From contig NZ_CP066356.1 in assembly GCF_023278185.1 (NCBI RefSeq), positions 6,812,001-6,876,000 on the forward strand: 64,000 nt of DNA, written 5' to 3'. Position 1 is the stretch's first letter. Every line of letters starts with the position of its first letter. Both the position numbers and the translations under genes were made by a program. Below are positions 7,869-16,523 of this stretch, in pieces. The notes beneath the pieces were generated by a model, which was not told the DNA's origin, searched no databases, and saw only the letters and a list, made by a program, of their open reading frames with translations. This stretch comes from Bradyrhizobium elkanii USDA 76. Lineage in GTDB: Bacteria > Pseudomonadota > Alphaproteobacteria > Rhizobiales > Xanthobacteraceae.

Positions 7869-8717
7869 CTACACCACCGCCCTTTGCCCGATGATCGCAA
7901 AGCGCAGCTTGCTGGAGATGAAATCGATCGCGGCAACCGCGATCAGGATCATCAGGATCAGGAACGACACCTTCTGCCATTCCAGCACGCGGATCTGCTC
8001 GGCGAGTTGCAAGCCGATGCCGCCGGCGCCGACGATGCCGATGATGGTCGCCGAACGGGTGTTGGACTCGATGAAGTAGAGCACCTGCCCGGCGATCACG
8101 GGCAGCACCTGCGGCAGCAGGCCGAAGCGGATCTCGTGCAGCGGGTTGCCGCCGGAGGCGCGGATGCCCTCGACCTGCTTGCGATCCGCCGCCTCGATCG
8201 CCTCCGAGAACAGCTTTCCGAACGCGCCGAAGTCGGACACCATGATCGCGAGCACGCCGGCGAACGGGCCGAGGCCGACGACGTTGATCCAGACCAGCGC
8301 CCAGATCAGCGTGTCGACGCCGCGGATCGAATCGAGGAAGCGGCGCACCGGAAAGCGGATCAGGTTGGAGGGGATGATATTGCGCGCCGCCAGCAGGCTG
8401 ACCGGCAGCGCCAGCAGCGCGGCAAGCGTGGTGCCGAGCAGCGCGATCGACAGCGTCTCGCCGAGCGCCTGCATGTAGAGCGGGAACGACGAGCCCGGAT
8501 TCGGCGGGATCATCAGCATGGTGATCCAGCCGAGCTGGCTGAGGCCCGCGATCAGCCTGGACGGCGAGAAGTCGAGATCGACCAGGCCGAACACGAAGAT
8601 CGCAAACGCCGCCACGATCATCGCCGGCAGCGCCAGCCGCGCCGAGGCGGGCCGGTCGAAGGCGTCGGGATATTTCGCGCGCAGCTCGGGCGTATCCGGC
8701 TTCGGCAGCTGGCTCAT
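7869..8717 (-). CDS. phnE: Phosphonate ABC transporter permease PhnE (second copy)
   Basis: This inner-membrane subunit of the phosphonate importer has 282 residues. It has a hydrophobic segment near residues 28-50, a GTTLAALLALPVSLLAARN stretch and the permease loop EAIEAADRKQVEGIRASGGNP, which contacts the ATPase. It follows the first phnE with an ATGA overlap. Two tandem phnE genes after phnD are frequent in alphaproteobacteria, and the channel is then probably a heterodimer of the two. It is the last gene of phnCDEE. Confidence 0.92.
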   Translation of the reverse strand: MSQLPKPDTPELRAKYPDAFDRPASARLALPAMIVAAFAIFVFGLVDLDFSPSRLIAGLSQLGWITMLMIPPNPGSSFPLYMQALGETLSIALLGTTLAALLALPVSLLAARNIIPSNLIRFPVRRFLDSIRGVDTLIWALVWINVVGLGPFAGVLAIMVSDFGAFGKLFSEAIEAADRKQVEGIRASGGNPLHEIRFGLLPQVLPVIAGQVLYFIESNTRSATIIGIVGAGGIGLQLAEQIRVLEWQKVSFLILMILIAVAAIDFISSKLRFAIIGQRAVV

Positions 8718-9598
8718 CGCCGGGTCTCCTTACCGAATAGCCGGCCGCGCAGCCAGCCGGTCGAGATATCGATGATGAAGACCGTGATGATGATGGTGAC
8801 GAGGATGGCGCTGACGTCGGAATAATAGAACTTGCGGATCGCGACCACGAGTTCCTGGCCGATGCCGCCGGCGCCGACAAAACCCATCACCGAGGCTTCG
8901 CGGACATTGATCTCGAAGCGCAGCAGCGCGTAGCTTGCATAGCCGGCCGAAACCTGCGGCAGCACGGCAAAGCGCATGCAGGACAGCCAGCTCGCGCCGG
9001 TGGAGCGGATGCCCTCGACCGGCTTCATGTCGGCATTCTCGACGATCTCGGCGAACAGCTTGCCGAGCGCGCCGGTCGAGTGAATCGCGATCGCCAGCAC
9101 GCCGGCCATCGGCCCGAGGCCGAACGCGATCACGAAGATCAGCGCAAACACGATGCCGGGCACCGTGCGGGCGAATTCCAGCAGGCGGCGCACCACAAAG
9201 CGCAGCCACGGTCCCGGCGAGGTGTTCTGGGCCGCGAAGAAATTCAGCGCAAAGGCGAACACCGCGCCGGTCAGCGTGCCGACATAGCTGATCAGCAGAG
9301 TCTCGCCGAGCATCTTCAGCCACTTCTTCCAGCCCCAGAACCATTCAGGAAGATCGGTCCAGACCCGCGCGCCCGAATCAAGCGTCAGGATGCGGTCGAA
9401 ATAGCTGACGAAGTTGCCGAAATAGGTGAACAGCGTGCGCAGGTTCACCTCCGCGCCGAACGCGGCGATCACCAGCACCGCACAGAACGCGGCCACCGCC
9501 AGCGCAGCCTTGAGCCGCTTGCGTGCGACGGACCTGCGGTAAGCGTCTTCCAGCGTGGCCAGTTGCTGCGCCGGAAGAATGGATACGGCGGTCGCCAT
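8714..9598 (-). CDS. phnE: Phosphonate ABC transporter permease PhnE (first copy)
   Basis: This 294-residue membrane permease of the phosphonate importer has a cytosolic N-terminal leader, a first membrane span around residues 32-50, a GTLTGAVFAFALNFFAAQN span, and the coupling loop EIVENADMKPVEGIRSTGAS. It shares its architecture with the next gene but diverges clearly from it, so the pair is an old duplication. It lies 74 bp after phnD and overlaps the second phnE by 4 bp. Confidence 0.92.
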   Translation of the reverse strand: MATAVSILPAQQLATLEDAYRRSVARKRLKAALAVAAFCAVLVIAAFGAEVNLRTLFTYFGNFVSYFDRILTLDSGARVWTDLPEWFWGWKKWLKMLGETLLISYVGTLTGAVFAFALNFFAAQNTSPGPWLRFVVRRLLEFARTVPGIVFALIFVIAFGLGPMAGVLAIAIHSTGALGKLFAEIVENADMKPVEGIRSTGASWLSCMRFAVLPQVSAGYASYALLRFEINVREASVMGFVGAGGIGQELVVAIRKFYYSDVSAILVTIIITVFIIDISTGWLRGRLFGKETRR

Positions 9599-9672
9599 CG
9601 ACGCGTGCCAGTCCGGTTCGAGTTGAGCAGAAAGGGCCGGGCTGTCGAGCCCGGCCCTCGTGATTCAGGCGA

Positions 9673-10608
9673 TCAGCTCGCCTTCTTCTTGCGCAGATTG
9701 TCGACGAACTTGATCAGCTCGATGGTGCCGTCCCAATCCTTGGTGGTGGCGGGATGGAAGCCCTTCTTCTGGCCGTCGGAGAGACGGTCGAAAGCGGCCT
9801 TGTCCTTGGTCGGGGCGTCGAAGAAGGCCTTCGCGATCGCGGCCTTCAGATCTTCCGGCAGATCGGCGTTGTAGGCATAGGGACCGTTGATGATCGGCGC
9901 CGACTTGTGGATGATGCGAAAATCGTCCTTCTTCATCGCCGAGCCGTCGGCGTTCTTCAGCATGCCCTTGTGCAGCATCTGGGCCAGCGTGGAGTCGTCG
10001 TCGCTGGTCCACTGATTGGCCGCCATATCGACGGTGCCCTGCGCCAGCGCCAAGACGGCGTTCTCGTGGCTGCCGGTGAACACGACCTTGCCGAAATAGG
10101 TATCCGCATCGTGGATGCCCATCTTGTCGAGCTCGAAGCGCGGCACGTTGTTGCCCGACGTCGAGTTCGGATCGACCAGGCCGAGATTCTTGCCCTTCAG
10201 GTCATCGACGCTCTTGGAGGGGCTCGACGCCTTGACGAAGAATACCGAGTAATAGCCGGTCGAACCGTCCGCGTTGATGTCGTTGGCGAAGGCGTCGGTC
10301 TTGACGCCGGTCAGGCGGGCGCGCGCGAACGAGGCCGAGCCGTAGCTGGCGATCTGGATGTTGCCGGCGCGCTGACCTTCGATAACGGCCGCGTAGTCGT
10401 TGGCGATGCGCAGCGTGACCTTCACGCCGAGTTCCTTCGACAGGTACGCCACGAACGGCGTCCAGCGCTCGGTGACGCCGGAGGCGTTCTCGGCCGGCAC
10501 CACCGCGAAGGTGAGCTCCGGATATTTTGCTTTCCAGTCCTGCGCGAATGCCGAACCGGTGAACGCCAGCACGGCGGCGCCGGCCAGAACGATGCGACGA
10601 GTGATCAT
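9673..10608 (-). CDS. phnD: Phosphonate ABC transporter periplasmic binding protein PhnD
   Basis: PhnD captures phosphonates in the periplasm and delivers them to PhnE. From the ATG at 10608 the protein has 311 residues with a signal peptide (MITRRIVLAGAAVLAFTGSAFA, likely cut before QDW). The mature part contains FAVVPAENASGVTERWTPFV and the SGNNVPRF ligand-pocket stretch. A strong GAGGGG site precedes this ATG, so the longer upstream frame is not used. It lies between phnC and the two phnE genes. Confidence 0.93.
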   Translation of the reverse strand: MITRRIVLAGAAVLAFTGSAFAQDWKAKYPELTFAVVPAENASGVTERWTPFVAYLSKELGVKVTLRIANDYAAVIEGQRAGNIQIASYGSASFARARLTGVKTDAFANDINADGSTGYYSVFFVKASSPSKSVDDLKGKNLGLVDPNSTSGNNVPRFELDKMGIHDADTYFGKVVFTGSHENAVLALAQGTVDMAANQWTSDDDSTLAQMLHKGMLKNADGSAMKKDDFRIIHKSAPIINGPYAYNADLPEDLKAAIAKAFFDAPTKDKAAFDRLSDGQKKGFHPATTKDWDGTIELIKFVDNLRKKKAS

Positions 10609-10684
10609 GACTACCCCTCTTTTGTGGTTACACCTGTTGGCCGGGCAAAACGCCCAGCCTCGCAGATTGAAAAATGCGCGACGC

Positions 10685-11500
10685 TCAGGCCGCGGCTGCG
10701 GTGCCGAGCGCCGGAGCCGTTGCGCCGTCGGGCGCAGGCAGCGGTGCTGCGCCGATGACGTCATTGGCCTCGAGATCGTAAAGCTCGCGGGCGATATGGT
10801 CGGTCAGCGCCGCCGGGGCGCCGTCGAATACCACCCGCCCCGCCGCCATGCCGACCAGGCGATCGCAATAGGTCCGTGCCAGGTCGAGCGAGTGCAGGTT
10901 GCAGAGCACCGTGATGCCGAAATGCTTGTTGATGCGCAGCAGTGCATCCATCACGATCTTGGTGTTGCGCGGATCGAGCGAGGCGATCGGCTCGTCGGCA
11001 AGAATGATGTCGGGCTCCTGCACCAGCGCGCGGGCGATCGCAACGCGCTGCTGCTGGCCACCGGAGAGCTGGTCGGCGCGCTGCGCCGCGAGCGGGGCGA
11101 TATCGAACTGATCGAGCGCGGACATCGCCAGCGCCCTGTCCTGCTCCGGCCAGGCCTGCGCCAGCGAGCGCCAGGACGGAATCTGGGCCAGCCGGCCCAT
11201 CAGCACATTGGTCAGCACGTCAAGGCGGCCGACCAGATTGAACTGCTGAAAGATCATCGCCGAGCGCGCCCGCCATCGCCGCAGCGCCCTGCCGCGCAGG
11301 GCGGTGACGTCGGTGCCTTCGAACAGGATACGGCCCGAGGTCGGATCGGCGAGACGGTTGATCATCCGCAGCAGGGTCGACTTGCCGGCGCCGGAACGAC
11401 CGATCACGCCGACAAAGCTGCCCGGCGCGATCGAAAAGGACGCGTTGTCGACTGCGGCTTTCGTGCCGAACCGGCACGTCAAACCTTCCACCACCAGCAT
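10685..11500 (-). CDS. phnC: Phosphonate ABC transporter ATPase PhnC
   Basis: This is the ATPase subunit that powers phosphonate import through PhnE. From the ATG at 11500, preceded by TTGGAG, it has 271 residues. Walker A is GRSGAGKST, the signature is [13 protein letters not shown] and Walker B is [12 protein letters not shown], all in normal order. It is the first gene of phnCDEE. The upstream region is shared with the divergent acetyltransferase operon and contains Pho-box-like repeats. Confidence 0.93.
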   Translation of the reverse strand: MLVVEGLTCRFGTKAAVDNASFSIAPGSFVGVIGRSGAGKSTLLRMINRLADPTSGRILFEGTDVTALRGRALRRWRARSAMIFQQFNLVGRLDVLTNVLMGRLAQIPSWRSLAQAWPEQDRALAMSALDQFDIAPLAAQRADQLSGGQQQRVAIARALVQEPDIILADEPIASLDPRNTKIVMDALLRINKHFGITVLCNLHSLDLARTYCDRLVGMAAGRVVFDGAPAALTDHIARELYDLEANDVIGAAPLPAPDGATAPALGTAAAA

Positions 11501-11546
11501 GTAATGCTCCAACCGCGCCTCGTTGGGCCATCGCTATCCCCGGCGC

Positions 11547-11564
11547 TTTACAGTTATGTGACGA
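11547..11564 (-). promoter_or_regulatory. Weak Pho-box-like site upstream of phnC
   Basis: On the minus strand the sequence reads TCGTCAC, ATAA, CTGTAAA, which has the 7-4-7 spacing of a Pho box (CTGTCAT-N4-CTGTCAT). It ends about 47 bp before the phnC ATG. The match is 4 of 7 and 5 of 7 positions, so this is only a candidate. Confidence 0.35.
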
Positions 11565-11614
11565 CAGCGCTGCGGTGCGGCGATCGTCCACACCCCTCCC
11601 TTGTCGCTCCCTTG

Positions 11615-11643
11615 CCGTCATCGCAACGTCATGATGTTGTCAT
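11615..11643 (+). promoter_or_regulatory. Candidate Pho box with three half-sites
   Basis: Three units, CCGTCAT (11615-11621), ACGTCAT (11626-11632) and TTGTCAT (11637-11643), are each separated by 4 bp, giving an exact 11-bp period. This is the layout of PhoB operators. The direction of the units points to the operon starting at 11713, 69 bp downstream. Control by phosphate starvation is inferred from known Pho regulons that contain phn genes. Confidence 0.78.
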
Positions 11644-11712
11644 CAAGCATCCCGATGACGAGCGCGCATCTCCCCGGAAGCCCAAGATTCTTGAAGATTT
11701 GCGGAGGCCCTG

Positions 11713-12378
11713 ATGGCCGGAAAAACACTCTCGGTTGTGCCGACCGTCGACCCGACCGCGTCGGTCCGTGAGAGCAAGCTCGGCAAATACACCGAGGTCG
11801 GCGCGCGCACGATCCTGCTTGAAGTGAGCATGGATGACTACTCCTACGTCGTGAACGACAGCCAGATCACCTACAGCTCGATCGGCAAGTTCTGCTCGAT
11901 CGCGGCGATGACCCGCATCAATCCCGGCAACCACCCGATGCATCGCGCTAGTCAGGCGCATTTCACCTACCGCGCCAGCGCGTATTTTCCCGGAGAGAGC
12001 GACGACACCGACTTCTTCAACTGGCGACGTGCGCATCACGTGCATATCGGCCATGACGTCTGGATCGGGCATGGCGCGATCCTGTTACCGGGCCGGAACA
12101 TCGGAACCGGCGCTGTGGTCGCCGCCGGCGCGATCGTGACCAAGGATGTGCCCGCCTACACCATCGTTGCCGGTAATCCGGCGCGGCCGGTGAAGCGGCG
12201 CTTCTCCGAGACGATCGCCGACCGCCTCGCCGCGCTCGCGTGGTGGGACTGGGATCACGAAACACTTCGGCGTGTCCTGCCCGACTTTCGCAAACTCGCG
12301 GTCGAGGAATTCCTCGACAAGCATGAGGCCGAGGCCGTATCCCAATCGCAAGCCAAACAACGGAGCGCCGCATCGTGA
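11713..12378 (+). CDS. Phosphonate-cluster hexapeptide-repeat acetyltransferase
   Basis: This is a left-handed beta-helix acyltransferase of 221 residues. The hexapeptide turns are visible from [18 protein letters not shown] to [17 protein letters not shown] strands, followed by the loop [16 protein letters not shown] and [19 protein letters not shown], the xenobiotic acetyltransferase signature. A family of such proteins is found only in phn clusters (TIGR03308-like). It starts an operon with a phnM paralogue (GTGA overlap) and a DUF1045 gene. It may acetylate aminoalkylphosphonates, the job of the unrelated GNAT PhnO elsewhere; that is inference. Confidence 0.85.
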   Translation: MAGKTLSVVPTVDPTASVRESKLGKYTEVGARTILLEVSMDDYSYVVNDSQITYSSIGKFCSIAAMTRINPGNHPMHRASQAHFTYRASAYFPGESDDTDFFNWRRAHHVHIGHDVWIGHGAILLPGRNIGTGAVVAAGAIVTKDVPAYTIVAGNPARPVKRRFSETIADRLAALAWWDWDHETLRRVLPDFRKLAVEEFLDKHEAEAVSQSQAKQRSAAS

Positions 12379-13547
12379 CGGACATTTTCATCGAGGGCGG
12401 GCGCACGCTGGTTGACGGCGCCCTGGTCGAGACCTCGCTGCGGACCGCGGGCCGCGACATCGGCGCGCTCGACGCCGAGCAGGGTCGCGCCGCGCTTCAC
12501 ATCGATGTCAGTGGCCTGCTGGTGCTGCCCGGCATCATCGATCTGCACGGCGATGCGTTCGAGCGGCAGATGATGCCGCGCCCAAGCGTCGACTTCCCGA
12601 CCGACGTGGCGTTGATCGACAGCGACCGGCAGGCGATCGCCAACGGCATCACCACCGTGTTCCATGGCACGACCTGGTCGTGGGAGCCCGGCCTGCGCAG
12701 CGCGGAGAATGCGCGGAAACTGCTCGACGCGATCGAGGCGCTGCGGCCGCAGCTCGCCGCCGACACCCGCTTCCACCTGCGTCACGAGACCCACAATCTC
12801 GAGGCCGAGGCCGAGATCATTCAATGGCTCGCCGAAGGCCGCATCGACCTGTTCGCCTTCAACGACCACAGCAACGTCAAGCCGAAGAAGCGCAACCAGC
12901 TGGCCGAGCGCACCGGGCTCTCCGTCGAGGCCGTCAACGACATGCTCGACCGGGTCGTGGCGCGCCGCCCCGAAGTGCCCGCCTCGATCGCGCGACTGGC
13001 AGCGGCTGCGCGCGCGGCCGATATCCGCATGCTGTCGCATGACGACAACAGCCCGGCGATGCGCCAGGAGTTTCGTGCGCTCGGCGCCGTGATCGCCGAA
13101 TTCCCTGTCAACGAGGAGACCGCGCGCGACGCCGCTGATGCGGGCGACTTCATCGTGTTCGGCGCGCCCAATGTGGTGCGTGGCGGCAGTCACACCGGCT
13201 GGACCAAGGCATCCGACATGATCGCACAGGGCCTCTGCTCGGTGCTGGCGTCGGACTACTACTATCCGGCGCAGCTGCTCGCGGCGTTCCGCCTCGTCGC
13301 CGATGGCATCCTGCCGCTCGCCAGGGCCTGGGACCTGATCTCGTCGGCACCGGCGCGCGCGGCAGGGCTCGCCGACCGCGGCGAGCTCGCCGCGGGCCGC
13401 CGTGCCGACATCATCGTCGTCGACGACAAGGTGCCGCTGCGGCCGCGCATCGTCGCCGTGATAGCGGCCGGACGGCTGGTGCACCTGGCGGACGCGAGCT
13501 GCCTCGTTCATTCGCTCGCACCGCGCAAGACGGTTGCGGCGGCATAG
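12375..13547 (+). CDS. phnM: Second PhnM-like amidohydrolase of the phosphonate cluster
   Basis: This 390-residue amidohydrolase has PhnM layout: [23 protein letters not shown] near residue 50, [30 protein letters not shown] and [12 protein letters not shown]. It differs from the canonical PhnM in the first motif, with HGDAFER where the other has HTDHLE, and it carries a [10 protein letters not shown] insert absent from the other copy. The start is a GTG overlapping the preceding stop. It sits between the acetyltransferase and DUF1045 genes. It probably acts on a related ribosyl phosphonate or another phosphoanhydride, but the exact substrate cannot be told. Confidence 0.85.
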   Translation: MTDIFIEGGRTLVDGALVETSLRTAGRDIGALDAEQGRAALHIDVSGLLVLPGIIDLHGDAFERQMMPRPSVDFPTDVALIDSDRQAIANGITTVFHGTTWSWEPGLRSAENARKLLDAIEALRPQLAADTRFHLRHETHNLEAEAEIIQWLAEGRIDLFAFNDHSNVKPKKRNQLAERTGLSVEAVNDMLDRVVARRPEVPASIARLAAAARAADIRMLSHDDNSPAMRQEFRALGAVIAEFPVNEETARDAADAGDFIVFGAPNVVRGGSHTGWTKASDMIAQGLCSVLASDYYYPAQLLAAFRLVADGILPLARAWDLISSAPARAAGLADRGELAAGRRADIIVVDDKVPLRPRIVAVIAAGRLVHLADASCLVHSLAPRKTVAAA

Positions 13548-13556
13548 TCCGGTCCC

Positions 13557-14249
13557 ATGGCCAGCACTCCGCGCTACGCGATCTATTATGCGCCGTCACC
13601 CGACAGCGCCCTGCACCGCTTCGGTTCGACGCTGCTCGGCTACGATGCCGTTTCGGGCGACGACCTGCCGTTTCCCGATGGCGTCACGCCCGACTGGCGC
13701 GAGGTCACCGAAGATCCGCGCAAGTATGGATTCCACGCCACGCTGAAGGCGCCCACCGCGCTCGCCGCCGGTCGGAGCGAGGCCGAGCTTCTCGATGCCT
13801 GTGCCGCCTTCGCCGGCCGCGCGCGGCGCATTCCGGTGATCGAACCGGTGGTCGATGCGATCAGCGGCTTCATCGCGGTGATTCCGGCCGGCCGCTCGGA
13901 CGAGCTGCAACAGCTTGCCGCCGATTGCGTCGCGGAATTCGACGCGTTCCGTGCCCCGCTGACGGCCGCGGATCGCGCGCGGCGCAAGCCCGAGCGGCTC
14001 ACCGCGCGGCAGTGCGACTATCTCGATCGCTGGGGCTATCCCTACGTCATGGAGGAGTTCCGCTTCCACATGACGCTGACGGGGCGGCTGAGCGACGAGC
14101 GGCGCGGCCCGATCGTGGCCCAGCTGCGCGAGCGGTTCGCGGCGATCGAGCTTGCGACGCTGGCCATCGACCGCATCGCGCTGCTCAAGCAGGCCGATGG
14201 CGCATCCCGCTTCCGCATCATCGGCAGCTGGCAACTGCGGGCGAGCTAA
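13557..14249 (+). CDS. DUF1045 2H-type phosphoesterase of the phosphonate cluster
   Basis: This 230-residue cytosolic protein has the two HxT motifs of 2H phosphoesterases: H60-A-T62 in YGFHATLKAP and H171-M-T173 in FRFHMTLTG. It belongs to the DUF1045 (TIGR03223) family that occurs in C-P lyase clusters. 2H enzymes open cyclic phosphates of ribose. The C-P lyase product is 5-phosphoribosyl 1,2-cyclic phosphate, and no PhnP gene is seen in the window, so it may replace PhnP. Its stop overlaps the convergent LysR stop. The family is certain; the reaction is inferred. Confidence 0.88.
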   Translation: MASTPRYAIYYAPSPDSALHRFGSTLLGYDAVSGDDLPFPDGVTPDWREVTEDPRKYGFHATLKAPTALAAGRSEAELLDACAAFAGRARRIPVIEPVVDAISGFIAVIPAGRSDELQQLAADCVAEFDAFRAPLTAADRARRKPERLTARQCDYLDRWGYPYVMEEFRFHMTLTGRLSDERRGPIVAQLRERFAAIELATLAIDRIALLKQADGASRFRIIGSWQLRAS

Positions 14250-15196
14250 TTTGGCTTCGCGAGCTCGGCCAGCAGCCACTTCTTGAATGTCTGCAGCGCG
14301 CGACTGCGCTGCGCGCCCGGCGGATGAACCAGCCAATAGCTGCCGGTGACGTGGCCGACCGGCAGGAGCCGGCGAATCGCGCCGCGCCGCTCGCTTTCCC
14401 CGATAAAGGGTTCGAGCGCGAGCGCGACACCGGCACCGCGCTCGGCAGCCTGCAGCGCCGCCACAAAACTGTCGACCGAGATCGCGCGCGTTGCGGGCGG
14501 CGCGGGCTCGCCGGCATGCTTGAACCAGAGCGGCCAGGCTGCGGGGAATGTCGTCACATGGATCAGGACGCCGCGGCCGAGATCGGCAGCGGTGCGCAGC
14601 TTCAACCGCCGGGTCAGCGCCGGCGCGCCGACCGGAACGGTCCTCACCTCCATCAAGCGATGCGCGACGACGCCTTCGGGCTTGTCGGGCCCGAAGCTGA
14701 TGCCGGCATCGAATGTCTCGGCGTCGAAATCGACATTGCGGTTCGAGGTCTCGATCGCAAGATCGAGCTCGGAATGCCGGGTGAGGAACGAGGATAGCCG
14801 CGGGATTAGCCAAGCCGACGCGAACTGCGGCAGCACCTTGAGCCGTAGCCGGCGCTGGCCGGCCGCCTCGACCGCCGATTCCGCCTGCGCCAGCAGTGCA
14901 AACGCGCGACCGGTCGCGGCGGCCAGCTTCTCACCGGCAGGAGACGGCCGAACCACGCGATGGGTACGGTGAAACAGCGCGACGCCAAGATGGATTTCGA
15001 GATTGCGAATGCGATGGCTGATCGCCGAGGCGCTGACATTCAGCACGCCCGCGGCCTCCTTGAAGCTGCCGAGCCTGACTGCGACATCGAACGCCTGCAA
15101 TGCCAGCAGATGCGCCGGCCGGAGGCTTGCAGCAGCGAGGTCTTCCCTCCCTTGCGACAGCGACCGGCGCCCCGGCCTTGGGTTGTTCCTGCTCAT
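14246..15196 (-). CDS. LysR-family transcriptional regulator
   Basis: This 316-residue regulator has an N-terminal winged helix (LLALQAFDVAVRLGSFKEAA, then VSASAISHRIRNLEIHLGVALF) and a C-terminal effector domain. The helix is of the GcvA/AmpR-like type. It is divergent from the Rieske oxygenase gene with 170 bp between the starts, the usual layout for a regulator and its target, and a T-N11-A palindrome lies there. Its stop codon overlaps that of DUF1045 on the other strand. The effector is unknown, perhaps the oxygenase substrate. Confidence 0.9.
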   Translation of the reverse strand: MSRNNPRPGRRSLSQGREDLAAASLRPAHLLALQAFDVAVRLGSFKEAAGVLNVSASAISHRIRNLEIHLGVALFHRTHRVVRPSPAGEKLAAATGRAFALLAQAESAVEAAGQRRLRLKVLPQFASAWLIPRLSSFLTRHSELDLAIETSNRNVDFDAETFDAGISFGPDKPEGVVAHRLMEVRTVPVGAPALTRRLKLRTAADLGRGVLIHVTTFPAAWPLWFKHAGEPAPPATRAISVDSFVAALQAAERGAGVALALEPFIGESERRGAIRRLLPVGHVTGSYWLVHPPGAQRSRALQTFKKWLLAELAKPN

Positions 15197-15249
15197 CAGC
15201 CGATACTAGCGGCCGGGCCCCGTCGATGTCGCGCGGAAAAATTGTTCGC

Positions 15250-15264
15250 ATGAATTTCATTCAT
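15250..15264. promoter_or_regulatory. Candidate LysR operator
   Basis: ATGAAT (15250-15255) and ATTCAT (15259-15264) form a perfect inverted repeat with a 3-bp spacer, and the core reads T-N11-A (15251-15263), the LysR box pattern. It lies between the divergent LysR and Rieske oxygenase genes, 54 bp from the former start and 103 bp from the latter. Confidence 0.6.
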
Positions 15265-15366
15265 CCGAACCCGGCTCGTTTCGCTTGTCGCCTGCAGGGC
15301 AATGGGCGAATCTGCCCCTCGAAACAGACCGGCGGCAAGCCCGGCCAGCAGAGCGGGAGAACGGCG

Positions 15367-16497
15367 ATGACGGCACAGCTCGCGGACGAAGCATCCATCG
15401 TCGACCGCATCCTCAGGCATATCGATGCCAAATCGACCGATCTCAGCGACGGCATCTGGCACGAACCCGTCGCGCATTATCTGGCGCAGGATCGCTTCGC
15501 GGCCGAGATCGAACACGTATTCCGCCGCACGCTGACGCCGTTCTGTCCGTCGGCCGCGCTCGCCGAGATCGGCGCCTATGTCGCGCGGGACGCGGCGCTG
15601 ACGCCTGTTGTCGCGATCCGTGGCGCGGACGGCGTCGCGCGCGCCTTCCGCAATGCGTGCCGGCACCGCGGCGTGCAACTCGTCGACGGGGCCGGCTGCA
15701 AGAAGGCGCTCACCTGCCGCTATCACGGCTGGACCTACGGTCTCGACGGCCGGCTGCGCCGCATCCCCGACGATTACGGCTTTCCCGGCCTCGACAAGGA
15801 CACGCATGGGCTCGTGCCGGTCACCTGCATCGAGCGCGACGGCCTGGTGTTCGTCTCGCAGGACGATCCCGCCGCGACATCAGAGGCCGGCGGCATGCCG
15901 ACGCTGTTCGGTGACGACTGGAAGCTGTACGCGACCACCGCGCAGGAGGTCGAGGCCAACTGGAAGATCGTCGCTGAAGGGTTCCTCGAAGGCTATCATA
16001 TCCGATCGACGCATCAGGACACGTTCTATCCGCTGCAGTACGACAATCTCAATGTGATCGAGCCGTTCGGCCGCAACAGCCGGATCAGCTTCCCCTATCG
16101 GCGCATCGAGAAGCTGCGCAACGTACCGCCGGGCGAGCGCAGGACGGCCGGCATGCTGACGCATGTCTATCATTTGTTTCCGAACGTGATGCTCTCGACC
16201 TTCCCGACCAATCGGCTGATGACCGTGCTCGAGCCGCTGGCGGTGGACCGCACCCGGCTCGTCACCTACACGCTGTCGAACCAGATCGCCGCGGAAGATG
16301 GCCGCACCGCGGTCGCCCAAGGACGCGATTTCGTCACCGCGGGCGCGGCCGAGGACCGTGAGATGGCCTGCGCCGCGCAGCGCGGGCTCGCAACCCGGGC
16401 AAATGCCCAATTCACCTTCGGCCTGTTCGAAGGCGCGATCAGGCATTTTCACCAGAACCTGGCCGCGATCATCGAGAGCCGTACTGGCGCACGTTGA
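15367..16497 (+). CDS. Rieske non-heme iron ring-hydroxylating oxygenase, alpha subunit
   Basis: This is the terminal oxygenase component that hydroxylates or demethylates an organic substrate with electrons from a reductase. The 376-residue protein has the Rieske ligands C98, H100, C117 and H120 (CRHRG, then CRYHGW), and the mononuclear iron ligands H211 and H216 in EGYHIRSTHQDTF. I start at the ATG at 15367 because GGGAGA precedes it and MTAQLADEASIVDRIL gives a normal N-terminus. No beta subunit or reductase lies next to it, so the electron donor must come from elsewhere. The substrate is unknown. Confidence 0.9.
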   Translation: MTAQLADEASIVDRILRHIDAKSTDLSDGIWHEPVAHYLAQDRFAAEIEHVFRRTLTPFCPSAALAEIGAYVARDAALTPVVAIRGADGVARAFRNACRHRGVQLVDGAGCKKALTCRYHGWTYGLDGRLRRIPDDYGFPGLDKDTHGLVPVTCIERDGLVFVSQDDPAATSEAGGMPTLFGDDWKLYATTAQEVEANWKIVAEGFLEGYHIRSTHQDTFYPLQYDNLNVIEPFGRNSRISFPYRRIEKLRNVPPGERRTAGMLTHVYHLFPNVMLSTFPTNRLMTVLEPLAVDRTRLVTYTLSNQIAAEDGRTAVAQGRDFVTAGAAEDREMACAAQRGLATRANAQFTFGLFEGAIRHFHQNLAAIIESRTGAR

Positions 16498-16523
16498 TCC
16501 GACCACACTGCTGAGGACCGAAC

